Counted from the first letter of the stretch, positions 42,558 to 51,859 are shown. The stretch is 64,000 nt of DNA from Paenibacillus macquariensis (GCF_900156375.1 NZ_FTNK01000009.1:186001-250000); one strand, 5' to 3'. The notes: generated by a model not told the origin, from the letters alone. Translations and numbers: made by a program.

Positions 42558-43414
42558 TCGATCTTCATTGTCACACTAATATCTCTGACAATTCGTATAG
42601 CATCGAAGAAGTTATTCAATTGGCTAAGGAGCACGGTGTCGAACATTTGGCTATTACGGATCACGATACAACGAAAGGATTACCTAGCGCAATTATGCTT
42701 GGCGCGGAGTACGGTGTAAATATTATTCCTGGCATTGAAATCTCGGCATTTGATTTCAGTCGGGGCACCCGCGCTCATATTTTGGGATATGATGTGACAC
42801 CGGGACATGCGGCGATCTCTCAATTGTGTGATCCTCTCATTAAGCAGAGACATGAAGCATCTTATCATATGGTGGAACGGATTATTGAGGCAGGATATGA
42901 CATTAGCTGGTATGGAGTCAGTCAGTATGCCGTTGGAGGGACGGGTGTTTACAAACAGCATATTATGCACGCTTTGTTGGATGCGGGTTATACATCAACC
43001 ATTTATGGCGAGTTATACAAAAAGCTGTTTGCTCGTGGCGATGAAGATAAAGGCATTCCAAAAGGTCTTGCGTATACATCGATTACTTACATTGATATGT
43101 TCGATGCGGTGAAAGCCATCACGGAAGCAGGCGGCGTGCCTGTGCTGGCTCATCCAGGGCAAATGCATAATTTCCCGGCCATTTCCGAACTTGTCGATGC
43201 TGGACTTCAAGGGATTGAAGTATGGCATCCTTCACACGATACAGCAACAGAAGAGCGAGCTAAGGCTGCCGCTGCCGAGTTCAACCTGCTTCAAACCGGT
43301 GGTTCGGACTTTCATGGATTTTACACTGATTCCCAAAGGTTCCATTTAGGGAGCAAAAGTCCGGGACTTGAGAATCTAGAAACACTGCGTAGCCGAGCTG
43401 GTAGAAAGGTTTGA
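42554..43414 (+). CDS. PHP-domain phosphodiesterase, likely PhnPP
   Basis: The 286-residue protein has the four PHP motifs: MIDLHCHTNISDNS, LAITDHDTTKG, IPGIEISAFD and, late, PVLAHPGQMHNFP followed by QTGGSDFHGFYTD. It overlaps phnM by 4 nt, so it belongs to the C-P lyase pathway. A PHP protein of Eggerthella lenta in a similar position (PhnPP) opens the 5-phosphoribosyl 1,2-cyclic phosphate made by PhnJ and then removes the second phosphate to give ribose 5-phosphate. This gene is the natural candidate for that step, because no phnP or phnN is visible in the island. The exact reaction is inferred. Confidence 0.8.
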   Translation: MIDLHCHTNISDNSYSIEEVIQLAKEHGVEHLAITDHDTTKGLPSAIMLGAEYGVNIIPGIEISAFDFSRGTRAHILGYDVTPGHAAISQLCDPLIKQRHEASYHMVERIIEAGYDISWYGVSQYAVGGTGVYKQHIMHALLDAGYTSTIYGELYKKLFARGDEDKGIPKGLAYTSITYIDMFDAVKAITEAGGVPVLAHPGQMHNFPAISELVDAGLQGIEVWHPSHDTATEERAKAAAAEFNLLQTGGSDFHGFYTDSQRFHLGSKSPGLENLETLRSRAGRKV

Positions 43415-43438
43415 CCGTACGGAATTAAAGTATTCATT

Positions 43439-43490
43439 AACAAAGAAGACTGCCGCGATATTATATAAGGCAGTCTTCTTTGTTGTTCCA
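43439..43490 (+). terminator. Terminator after the C-P lyase operon
   Basis: A perfect 16-bp stem (43439-43454 with 43469-43484) with a 14-nt loop. The 3' arm itself is T-rich, followed by GTTCC. Confidence 0.75.
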
Positions 43491-43616
43491 TCTATAAGAA
43501 TGGAATGAGTGTCCATTTACTATTCACAAGTAAATATTCCTATATTTTTCTATTTGTAGGCCAATCAATCCAAAAAACAACATAAATAAAGAAACATTAA
43601 CATAAAACAAGAAAGT

Positions 43617-43659
43617 TTAACCTTTATTTAATACAGCGTTAACAAAAGGGGGGTAAAGT
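43617..43659 (+). promoter_or_regulatory. PhoP-box promoter D, in front of the second transporter operon
   Basis: Repeats at 11-bp period: TTAACC (43617), TTAATA (43628) and TTAACA (43639). TAAAGT (43654-43659) lies exactly 15 nt after the start of the last repeat. AAACA units lie at 43575, 43592 and 43605. This is probably the only promoter for the 14-kb operon up to the second DeoR gene. Confidence 0.65.
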
Positions 43660-43699
43660 GAAAGGAGCAATTAAACGTACATATGAGAGGGAGAATGAA

Positions 43700-44794
43700 A
43701 TGAAAAAGTGGGTTAGTTTACTGTTGGTATCTATGATGGCGATGTCCATCACTGCAGGTTGTGGGAATAATTCAAAGGATGCGCTTAACGGTAAGGCAAC
43801 AAATAGCGGAGAAAAGCAATCAGTAGAAACAAAGAATAATAAAGAAATTACGGTGTACACGGCATTGGAAGATGATCAGATACAAGCGTATCTTACATCG
43901 TATAATACGCAACACCCTGAAACGAAGGTCAATATTGTTCGTGACTCAACAGGAATTATTACAGCTAAACTGCTTGCGGAGAAAGACAACCCAGTTGCTG
44001 ATGCAGTATGGGGATTGGCAGCAACATCCTTACTTGCTTTAGATAAAGAAGGTTTGCTTGAGCCATATGCTCCAGTGGGATTAGATCGCATTCAGGATAA
44101 ATTCAGAGATAACGCTGAAACACCAAAATGGGTCGGAATTGACGCATGGGAAACAGCGCTTATTGTGAACACAGTCGAGTTAGAAAAGAAAAATCTACCT
44201 ATTCCAACATCTTATGAGGATCTGACAAAGCCCGAATATAAAGGCATGATCGTAATGCCTAACCCTGCTTCCTCAGGCACTGGATTCTTGGATGTAGCGG
44301 GTTGGCTGCAATTGATGGGTGAAGATAAGGGTTGGGCGTTTATGGACAAGCTTCATGAGAATGTCCAAGCCTATACGCATTCCGGTTCAAAACCAGCCAA
44401 AATGGCTGCTTCAGGTGAAGCGGTAATCGGAATTTCATTCGGGTATCGTGGAATTACAGAGAAGAAAAAAGGGGCTCCAGTTGAAGTTGTGTTCCCGTCC
44501 GAAGGCTCTGGCTGGGATGTTGAAGCGAATGGCCTGATTAAGAAACCTGAAATGAAAGCAGAAGCAAAACAATTTCTAGATTGGGCAATCTCTGATGAGC
44601 CAATGAAAGAATATAACAAGAACTATGCCATTATTGCTGTTAAAGGTGAAGGTACGGTAATTCCTGAGGGCTACTCAAAGAACCCAATCGAACAATTGAT
44701 TAAGTATGATTTGGTTAAATCCGCAGACAGTCGTGATGCGGTACTAGCAGAGTGGTCCAAGCGTTATGACGGGAAAAGTGAACCGAAGTCGTAA
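43700..44794 (+). CDS. 2-Aminoethylphosphonate-type ABC transporter, binding lipoprotein 2
   Basis: ATG 43700 follows GGGAG and begins a lipoprotein signal (MMAMSITAGC, Cys21). The 364-residue protein is a close paralogue of the binding protein at 31804. ITVYTALEDDQIQAYL, VRDSTGIITAKLLAEKDN, VGIDAWETALIVN, PNPASSGTGFL and KEYNKNYAII are shared almost word for word. The core is conserved, so the ligand is likely a related aminoalkylphosphonate or phosphate ester. Only 47 bp separate it from the ATPase gene, and no terminator lies between them, unlike the first copy. Confidence 0.83.
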   Translation: MKKWVSLLLVSMMAMSITAGCGNNSKDALNGKATNSGEKQSVETKNNKEITVYTALEDDQIQAYLTSYNTQHPETKVNIVRDSTGIITAKLLAEKDNPVADAVWGLAATSLLALDKEGLLEPYAPVGLDRIQDKFRDNAETPKWVGIDAWETALIVNTVELEKKNLPIPTSYEDLTKPEYKGMIVMPNPASSGTGFLDVAGWLQLMGEDKGWAFMDKLHENVQAYTHSGSKPAKMAASGEAVIGISFGYRGITEKKKGAPVEVVFPSEGSGWDVEANGLIKKPEMKAEAKQFLDWAISDEPMKEYNKNYAIIAVKGEGTVIPEGYSKNPIEQLIKYDLVKSADSRDAVLAEWSKRYDGKSEPKS

Positions 44795-44841
44795 TTCACA
44801 CTTATTCAAAAGTAGATTCTAAATTAACGAGGAGTTTTGAA

Positions 44842-45837
44842 ATGACATCATTGCCTTATCTATCTATACAACATGTCACGAAAACCTTCGGCTCGTTCAC
44901 CGCGCTAAATGATATTACTGTTGATGTCTCCAAGGGGCAGTTCACCTGCCTCTTGGGTCCTAGTGGTTGCGGGAAAACGACGCTGATGCGTATTATTGCC
45001 GGTCTTGAACAGCCGGATCAAGGGTGCGTTAAAGTCAATGGCAACGATATTACATCGCTACCAGCGGGGGAACGAAATGTCGGCATGGTATTTCAATCCT
45101 ATGCCTTATTTCCTAACATGAGTGCGTCGCAGAACATCGCTTTTGCACTGAAAGGTAAATTGTCGAAATCAGAAATTACTGAAAAGACAACCGAGATGCT
45201 AGATCTTGTCGGATTAGCTCATTTAAAGGATCGTTATCCGGTTCAACTGTCGGGAGGACAACAGCAGCGCGTTGCATTGGCAAGAGCCATTGCTTTATCT
45301 CCCGATTTTTTGTTGCTTGATGAACCGCTGTCCGCGCTGGATGCCAAAGTTCGCCATAAGCTTCGGAAGGAGCTGCGCGAATTGCAGGAAAAGTTGGGTA
45401 TTACGACGATTATGGTCACGCACGACCAAGAAGAAGCCTTGACGATGGCGGACCAAATTGTAGTCATGAATGATGCAGAAATCGAACAGATCGGCTCGCC
45501 ACGCGATGTGTATCAAGTTCCTGCGTCCCCTTTTGTCGCTGATTTTATCGGTTCAGTCAATCTAATTCCTCTTCAGGATGATCGGGTAATGGCCATCCGA
45601 CCGGAATATATTCAGATTCAACCGTCACAAGTAGAGGGGTCCGTCCCTGCCATTGTGCAACAAGTAGAATTTCGTGGGATATACAGCAGAGTCTATTTGA
45701 AGCTTAGCAACCAAGCTTGGGTGGACAAAGAAGTGTCCGTAGATGTATTGGATCATGACGTGAGTCACCTTAATCTTGCGCGACAATCCGTTGTCCATTT
45801 ATTAATGCCGGAACGTCGTCTCATTCACTTTACATAA
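44842..45837 (+). CDS. 2-Aminoethylphosphonate-type ABC transporter, ATPase 2
   Basis: The 331-residue ATPase has LLGPSGCGKTTLMRI, GMVFQSYALFPNM, LSGGQQQRVALARAI, LLLDEPLSALDAK and MVTHDQEEAL, with a TOBE-like tail. It parallels the ATPase at 33127 throughout. GAGGAG lies ~10 nt before the ATG. It forms the second transporter together with the lipoprotein before it and the permease after it. Confidence 0.87.
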   Translation: MTSLPYLSIQHVTKTFGSFTALNDITVDVSKGQFTCLLGPSGCGKTTLMRIIAGLEQPDQGCVKVNGNDITSLPAGERNVGMVFQSYALFPNMSASQNIAFALKGKLSKSEITEKTTEMLDLVGLAHLKDRYPVQLSGGQQQRVALARAIALSPDFLLLDEPLSALDAKVRHKLRKELRELQEKLGITTIMVTHDQEEALTMADQIVVMNDAEIEQIGSPRDVYQVPASPFVADFIGSVNLIPLQDDRVMAIRPEYIQIQPSQVEGSVPAIVQQVEFRGIYSRVYLKLSNQAWVDKEVSVDVLDHDVSHLNLARQSVVHLLMPERRLIHFT

Positions 45838-45876
45838 GGATTCAGCAACTCACTGCAATACGAAAGGTTGACATTC

Positions 45877-47646
45877 ATGATGCACAGTCGAAAAAAAACG
45901 CAATCCTACGGAGTGAACGAACGCCATCAAGTCGTATGGCTCATTGTGTTGGCGTTTCTGATGTTCGTATCCATCGTTTTCCCTTTATTCCAATTGTTTC
46001 GTAAAGCATTTATCGACAGTAAAACCCTTGAAGTGGGTTTTTCCAATTTCATCACCTATTTTCAAACCCCTTCATTATCGCATTCCATTATCAATACGTT
46101 GAACATTTCGTTGTGGACGACGGTTATTTCGGTCATTTTGGCCTTTATTTTTGCCTATGCGATGGCTAGGACAGGAATTGCAGCCAAACCATTATTTCGA
46201 TATATTGCGATGCTCCCTTTATTTACGCCAACGATGATGCACGGAATCGGACTGACCTATTTATTCGGCAATCAGGGGTTATTTACGACAGGCTTCTTCG
46301 GTTGGTTACCCTTCTCATTCGATATTCACCTGTACGGTCCCGTAGGGATCATCATTTCCGAGGTAATCTACACCTTTCCTCAAGCATTTCTCATTCTATC
46401 GATTTCATTAGCCGTGACAGATTACCGTATGTATGAAGCTGCGGAAACGATGGGCGTCGGGAAAATAAGTCAGTTTTTCAACATCACGCTACCTAGTGTG
46501 AAATTCGGGATCATTAGTACCTGTTTTGTATGTTTTACACTCAGCTTTACAGATTTCGGAGCTCCGAAGGTCGTCGGAGGTCAATACAATGTGTTAGCTA
46601 CAGATATTTTTAAGCAAGTGATTGGGCAACAGAATATGTCGATGGGTGCGGTAGTAGGCATGATTCTTATTGTACCGTCCATTTGCTCATTTATCGTTGA
46701 TCGCATCATTTCTAGGAAACAACAAGGTACATTTACAGCGAAATCAACCGTATATGTGATTAGGAAAAGCCGGATGAGAGACTTTTGGCTTACGTTGTAC
46801 TGTTCTCTCATTTCCGGTTGTATTGTGCTGTTATTTGTGGCAGTGGGCTTTGCCTCAATGGTTACAATATGGCCGTACAACTTAACACTGTCATTCGATC
46901 ATTATCGTTTTTACAACGCTGCTGGGGCGGGCCTAAGTCCGTTCTTCAACAGTGTAACCATGTCATTCTATACAGCTATTATTGGCACAGCGGTCATCTT
47001 CTTTATCGCCTATATGACGGAGAAAATCAGATTGTTTGCGCCTTTACGGCAGCTACTCTACTTCTTGGCCATGATTCCGCTGGCATTACCCGGCATTGTC
47101 ATCGGTTTGGCTTTCATCTTCTTCTTTAATTTGCCGAATAATCCGCTCCACTTCATGTATAACACGATGACCATTCTGGTGTTAGCTAATATCGTCCATT
47201 TCTTCTCCGTTAACTTTCTGTCGGCAACGACAGCACTTAAGCAGTTAGACAAAGAGATGGAACAAGCAGCAGATTCAATGAACGTCTCTTTTTACAGAAC
47301 GTTCTTTCGCGTTACCGTTCCGATGTGTATGCCTGCGATTACAGGGATGATGGTGTATTTGTTTGTTAACTCCATGGTCACTGTATCGGCGCTGGTATTT
47401 CTGTACGGTGCGGACTTGAAACCGGCTTCCGTTGCTATTGTCAATATGGAAGATGCCGGGGATGTGGCTGAAGCAGCGGCAATGTCGATGTTGATCTTAC
47501 TGGTTAATTTGGGCGTGAAGGGTGGCTATGAGGGACTGGTTGCCCTTATCACCAAACATCGTTCCAAGAGAAGTGACAAGTTGAGAATCAAGGCGAGTAG
47601 CCTGAATTCGATAAAAAAATCGGTAGGAGTGGATGCGCATGTTTAA
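45877..47646 (+). CDS. 2-Aminoethylphosphonate-type ABC transporter, double-length permease 2
   Basis: ATG 45877 has GAAAGG 9 nt upstream; the in-frame TTG 45868 lies too close to it. The ~589-residue protein has 12 predicted helices in two halves, with EAA loops YEAAETMGVGKISQFFNITLP and EQAADSMNVSFYRTFFRVTVP. The end PASVAIVNMEDAGDVAEAAAMS mirrors the first permease. Its C-terminal tail is basic and slightly longer. The stop codon overlaps the start of the giant SLH protein gene, so transporter and surface proteins are translationally linked. Confidence 0.85.
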   Translation: MMHSRKKTQSYGVNERHQVVWLIVLAFLMFVSIVFPLFQLFRKAFIDSKTLEVGFSNFITYFQTPSLSHSIINTLNISLWTTVISVILAFIFAYAMARTGIAAKPLFRYIAMLPLFTPTMMHGIGLTYLFGNQGLFTTGFFGWLPFSFDIHLYGPVGIIISEVIYTFPQAFLILSISLAVTDYRMYEAAETMGVGKISQFFNITLPSVKFGIISTCFVCFTLSFTDFGAPKVVGGQYNVLATDIFKQVIGQQNMSMGAVVGMILIVPSICSFIVDRIISRKQQGTFTAKSTVYVIRKSRMRDFWLTLYCSLISGCIVLLFVAVGFASMVTIWPYNLTLSFDHYRFYNAAGAGLSPFFNSVTMSFYTAIIGTAVIFFIAYMTEKIRLFAPLRQLLYFLAMIPLALPGIVIGLAFIFFFNLPNNPLHFMYNTMTILVLANIVHFFSVNFLSATTALKQLDKEMEQAADSMNVSFYRTFFRVTVPMCMPAITGMMVYLFVNSMVTVSALVFLYGADLKPASVAIVNMEDAGDVAEAAAMSMLILLVNLGVKGGYEGLVALITKHRSKRSDKLRIKASSLNSIKKSVGVDAHV

Positions 47647-50600
47647 TCGAAATGTCAAAAAAGTCTTATCCTCTGTCATGGTCTTAACAATTGCGATGCA
47701 GCTTGCGATATGGCCTGCGCCGGTTTCACACGCGGCAAGCGGATGTAGTGCGCCGGTTGCCGATCTGGTCGATTTCGACTTTAACGATTCAATGACAGAT
47801 GACAAGTCGCCACGAAATGTAGACGGTACAGCATTCGGAAATCCGTCAATCGTCTATGAGCCTGCGCTAGGGAAAAAAGTGCTGAGCTTAAACGGCAACG
47901 GCCAATTTATTATGATTCCAGACTCTGCTGCTTTAGATATTACAGGTCCATTTACAATGCTCATACAATTTAGCACCAGCTCGTTGACAGGTGAGAAGGG
48001 CCTATTCGGTAAAACGCAAGCCGGAGGTTACGGGCTAGAAGTTAATCCTAATAAAATTGAATCTTGGAATTATATTGGCGGTGCTTATCGTAAACTGGCT
48101 AGCCCCGCACTCGTAGCCAATAAATATTATGATGCAGCCATTGTCTATACGGGAACACAACACACTTTGTATGTCGACGGTAAAGTAGTCGCAACTGAAG
48201 CACGTACGGGTGCAGTATCAACAAATGATGTGCCATTAGCTATCGGCACAGATCCGCAGACAGCAACAACAGGGCAGCTCCATTTCACAGGGAAAATTGG
48301 TTATGCCAAGATGTTCAATAAAGGGCTGACAGCTGACGAACTGCAATGCTATTACGACACAACAGGCATAATGGCTGATCATCAAATTCCTACATGGGGG
48401 ACAGGCAGTCAAGTGACAGGGGTACAAATAGACCCGACGAACTATATTCTGAACTGGACTGCTGCAGCAGACGATAAAGGGATAACCCAATATCGTGTTT
48501 ATCGAAACGGATCACTAATTTCAACCGTTGCAGGAAACTTAACCAGTTATAGCTTTCGTGAAATGCTTCCCGGAGAGAAGGGGTCCTTCAAGATAGAAGC
48601 GGGTGATGCTGCTGGTAACTGGACAACGGACGGACCTTCTTTCCAGTATGACATACCAGGCACATTGTGGCCTACAAGCCAATCATTAACGCTAACACCG
48701 ATGGGGCTTACGAGCCTTAAGATCGAATGGCCAGCAGCCTTCGATGAACAAGTTATCACCCAATATCGCGTGTATTTGGACGGTACGTTGTTATCTACGC
48801 ATCCTTCTTCTGAACATCAGACCACGCTTCAAGCGATTCCTCCCGGAACTACGCATACGATTGAAGTTGAAGCGGGAACGGCTTCCGGCATCTGGGCGAC
48901 CGGTAGGTTAACGAATACCTTGACGATGCCGGGATTCGATATTGTGGCGCCTGTGGGAATGAATCCGGATTTGCTAGATCTTTCTTTTGAACAGGCAGTC
49001 ATTGAAGACAAGAGCATCCTGCACAATGATGTTTTAACGGACCAAGATCCTAATTTGTACTTTCACCCTGCTTTTAATAAAAGGGTACTGGATGTAGATG
49101 GATCCTACTATGCTCGCATTCCTCATCAGGAAGCGCTAAGTCCAATGTATTTAACATTGGCAACGTCCTTTATGCTTGATGATCTTTATCGAAATCAGAC
49201 CCTTATCGGAAAAACAAATCACTCTGATTACACATTAGAATTTAATCCGATTACGAAGAAACTGGAAGCTTGGTTTTTGATTCGTAAAATCAATGGGCAA
49301 GAATCCTATGTGATCGTGGAGAGCAAAGATACAATCACGACGCAACAAGTGTATTATGCAACGGCAACATACGACGGCGCGACAGCAAAGCTATATTTAA
49401 ACGGTACCCTTGTGGGTAGTAAGCCCATTACTGGTGTTGTAGCGGGTGCAAGAAAAGTTGATTTACTCATCGGTGCTAATGCAGCAGGTGACGGAGCTAA
49501 GAATTACATGGACGGAAAAATAGGTTTCGTTCACCTGTACAGCAAGGTGCTTGAGGCAGCTAGCGTTAAGGACTTATATGACCGAATGACGAGCGTAGCA
49601 CCAGTTACGATTTCAGCATTACGATGGGAAGTTCCGCAAGAAATATATGTGGGCACGACAGAGCAAGCCAAGATCATTCTTGTCGCATCTGACGGATCGG
49701 AAAGGGTTGCTGAGAGCGGAATAAGCTATAAGAGTCTTACGCCGAATATCGCGACTGTAACGGAAAATGGTTTGATCACACCTCTTCAGGCAGGTTCAGC
49801 TGTGCTGAAAGCGACTTTTGAAGGGGTTAGCGCGAACGTCTCAATTACGGTAAAGAATAAAATTCCGCAATCCTTGACGATCGTAGGTCCTTCCGTGGTC
49901 CGCACAGGTGAACAAGCGGATCTCAGCTTATATGTTAACTATGATAATGGAGAATCGGAGATGCTGACTTCGGGTAATGTATACAGCTCGAATCAGCCAA
50001 GTATTGCAACCATTTCCCCTGAAGGCAAACTTACTGCTCTAAAAGAAGGTAAGGCGATCATTCATGCTGAGTCTTTGGGTATGAATGCAGACTTGAGGGT
50101 TCAAGTCGTGGGTGGTGCATCCGAGATTAAATCATTGAAATTCACGGGCCCTTTGATGTTGTACGTAGGTCAAAAGGGATCCACCGTTCTAAATGCCGTT
50201 TACTCGGACAATTCCGAAATAACGATAACGCAGGATGTGCGATATGAGAGTGATAACCCTTCAGTGGCATCCATTGATGCTGTAACGGGTGTAATCGAAG
50301 CAGTGCAAGCAGGATCAGCCTATATTTCAGCGATTTATCAAGGGTACGAAGTCGGGTACGGCGTGACCGTGCAGCAACCTAAGCTTCGTTCAGTGAGAAT
50401 TACAGGAACGTTAACTACGATTCGAACTGGTGATTCCTTCGACCTCAAAGCGGAAGCGTTGTACAGTGACGATTCGGTAGTTGATATCACGAAGGCAGCA
50501 AATTGGTCGATTGCGAACGAAAGCTTAATAAAGATGAAAGAACCGGGTTCCTTTACGGCATTAATTCCAGGAAAGACGATGATTACAGCGGTTTATAACG

Positions 50601-51859
50601 ACATGATAAGTAATTACGAAATGACGATAGAGCCTTCTTCATCGAACAACGATAACAACAATGGTAATGGCGGTAACAACAATAATGGTAGCGGTGGCAA
50701 CAATAGCAATAATAGTAGTAATGGAGCTGGTTCAAGTGTTGGAGTAACCAACCCGACTACATCCAATAGGATAGTCATCACCGACGCTGATCTTAAGAAT
50801 AAGAACCTATATCCAATATCAACGGATACAGCTGAGTTGGTGTTCCCGGTAAATGCCAGCAATCTCCTCGGCGATAATAGCTTTAAGCTACAGGGTAATG
50901 GTATGCAATTAAACTTACCTTCAAGCCTATTCAAAGCTGCTATGAAAGAGGGATCCAACGGAGGGTTAACTTTCTCTTGGTCTAATGCTGATGTTCCGAA
51001 TGTTGAATTGAAACAATGGATGAGTCAAGCGAATATGCCAGATTCCGTAAACATGAATGTAGCATCTAAAGCCCACATCATCACGGTTAGCGTGAAAGAT
51101 GGAAGCTCGCAAAGTACACCAGTCCAGTTGATGGACCCCGTACATGCAGTATTCTCATATAAGTCGGATGCTAAGAAATCATTGCTAGGTGTGTATCAAA
51201 GACTGAGCGACGGAACGATCAAGTACATCGGTGGCCAAGTAACATCCAATGGAATCGAGGCGGATGTAACGCTAAACGGGCAATATATCGTGATGACCTA
51301 TGAAAAGAATTACAAGGATGTTAATGGAACACATTGGGCTTTAGATGCTATTCAAGCATTAACCGCCAAACATATTGCTGAAGGTACGAGCGAGGATTAT
51401 TTCGAACCATCCCGTAGCATCACGCGAGCAGAGTTCGTTGCTTTATTGGTTAGATCTCTGAATATTCCGTTGCAAGGTTCGCAAAATTTCTCGGATGTCT
51501 CTAAAGATACATGGTATGCAACCTATGTAGGGGCAGCGGTGAAAGCAGGCTGGGTAAATGGACAACAAGGCGACAAATTCGCTCCAGAAGCACCCATTTC
51601 AAGAGAAGAAATGACGGTTCTGCTTGCCCGGGCCTATAGTTTTCTGAAGGGGAATGATGCAACGGTGAGTATGCCTAAGTATACGGATGCAACGAAATTG
51701 TCTGCTTGGTCTGTCTCCGCCGTTCAACAGATGTCTTCTATCGGCATCATAAAAGGAGCAAGTAACGGTAAGTTTGAGCCACAGCGCTCAGCTACTCGTG
51801 CAGAGTCCGTTCAAGTGATTGTGAATTTGTTGAATACATTGGGAGGTGTGACTGAGTAA
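47639..51859 (+). CDS. Giant SLH-anchored surface protein with LamG, Fn3-like and Big2 domains
   Basis: ATG 47639 has TAGGAG 9 nt upstream (ATG 47633 is too close). The ~1406-residue protein has a signal peptide (MVLTIAMQLAIWPAPVSHAAS). It then has: a LamG/concanavalin-like domain (~44-237), two fibronectin-III-like domains (~246-434, each with ITQYRVY), a second LamG-like domain (~444-651), four Ig-like Big2 units (~658-997), an Asn/Gly-rich linker (~1001-1034), an unknown beta domain, and three SLH domains (~1224-1404; ITRAEFVALLVR, ISREEMTVLLARA, ATRAESVQVIVNLL). The SLH domains would tie it to pyruvylated wall polymer. No enzyme motif is seen, so it probably binds a glycan or polymer substrate. 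It overlaps both neighbours by a few bases. Confidence 0.85.
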   Translation: MFNRNVKKVLSSVMVLTIAMQLAIWPAPVSHAASGCSAPVADLVDFDFNDSMTDDKSPRNVDGTAFGNPSIVYEPALGKKVLSLNGNGQFIMIPDSAALDITGPFTMLIQFSTSSLTGEKGLFGKTQAGGYGLEVNPNKIESWNYIGGAYRKLASPALVANKYYDAAIVYTGTQHTLYVDGKVVATEARTGAVSTNDVPLAIGTDPQTATTGQLHFTGKIGYAKMFNKGLTADELQCYYDTTGIMADHQIPTWGTGSQVTGVQIDPTNYILNWTAAADDKGITQYRVYRNGSLISTVAGNLTSYSFREMLPGEKGSFKIEAGDAAGNWTTDGPSFQYDIPGTLWPTSQSLTLTPMGLTSLKIEWPAAFDEQVITQYRVYLDGTLLSTHPSSEHQTTLQAIPPGTTHTIEVEAGTASGIWATGRLTNTLTMPGFDIVAPVGMNPDLLDLSFEQAVIEDKSILHNDVLTDQDPNLYFHPAFNKRVLDVDGSYYARIPHQEALSPMYLTLATSFMLDDLYRNQTLIGKTNHSDYTLEFNPITKKLEAWFLIRKINGQESYVIVESKDTITTQQVYYATATYDGATAKLYLNGTLVGSKPITGVVAGARKVDLLIGANAAGDGAKNYMDGKIGFVHLYSKVLEAASVKDLYDRMTSVAPVTISALRWEVPQEIYVGTTEQAKIILVASDGSERVAESGISYKSLTPNIATVTENGLITPLQAGSAVLKATFEGVSANVSITVKNKIPQSLTIVGPSVVRTGEQADLSLYVNYDNGESEMLTSGNVYSSNQPSIATISPEGKLTALKEGKAIIHAESLGMNADLRVQVVGGASEIKSLKFTGPLMLYVGQKGSTVLNAVYSDNSEITITQDVRYESDNPSVASIDAVTGVIEAVQAGSAYISAIYQGYEVGYGVTVQQPKLRSVRITGTLTTIRTGDSFDLKAEALYSDDSVVDITKAANWSIANESLIKMKEPGSFTALIPGKTMITAVYNDMISNYEMTIEPSSSNNDNNNGNGGNNNNGSGGNNSNNSSNGAGSSVGVTNPTTSNRIVITDADLKNKNLYPISTDTAELVFPVNASNLLGDNSFKLQGNGMQLNLPSSLFKAAMKEGSNGGLTFSWSNADVPNVELKQWMSQANMPDSVNMNVASKAHIITVSVKDGSSQSTPVQLMDPVHAVFSYKSDAKKSLLGVYQRLSDGTIKYIGGQVTSNGIEADVTLNGQYIVMTYEKNYKDVNGTHWALDAIQALTAKHIAEGTSEDYFEPSRSITRAEFVALLVRSLNIPLQGSQNFSDVSKDTWYATYVGAAVKAGWVNGQQGDKFAPEAPISREEMTVLLARAYSFLKGNDATVSMPKYTDATKLSAWSVSAVQQMSSIGIIKGASNGKFEPQRSATRAESVQVIVNLLNTLGGVTE

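Noticed and set aside
50614..50958. A Leu/Pro-rich minus-strand frame in the SLH protein gene, looking like a membrane protein
   Set aside because: It is the complement of the Asn/Gly-rich linker codons (AAC, GGT), which makes leucine and proline runs by chance.
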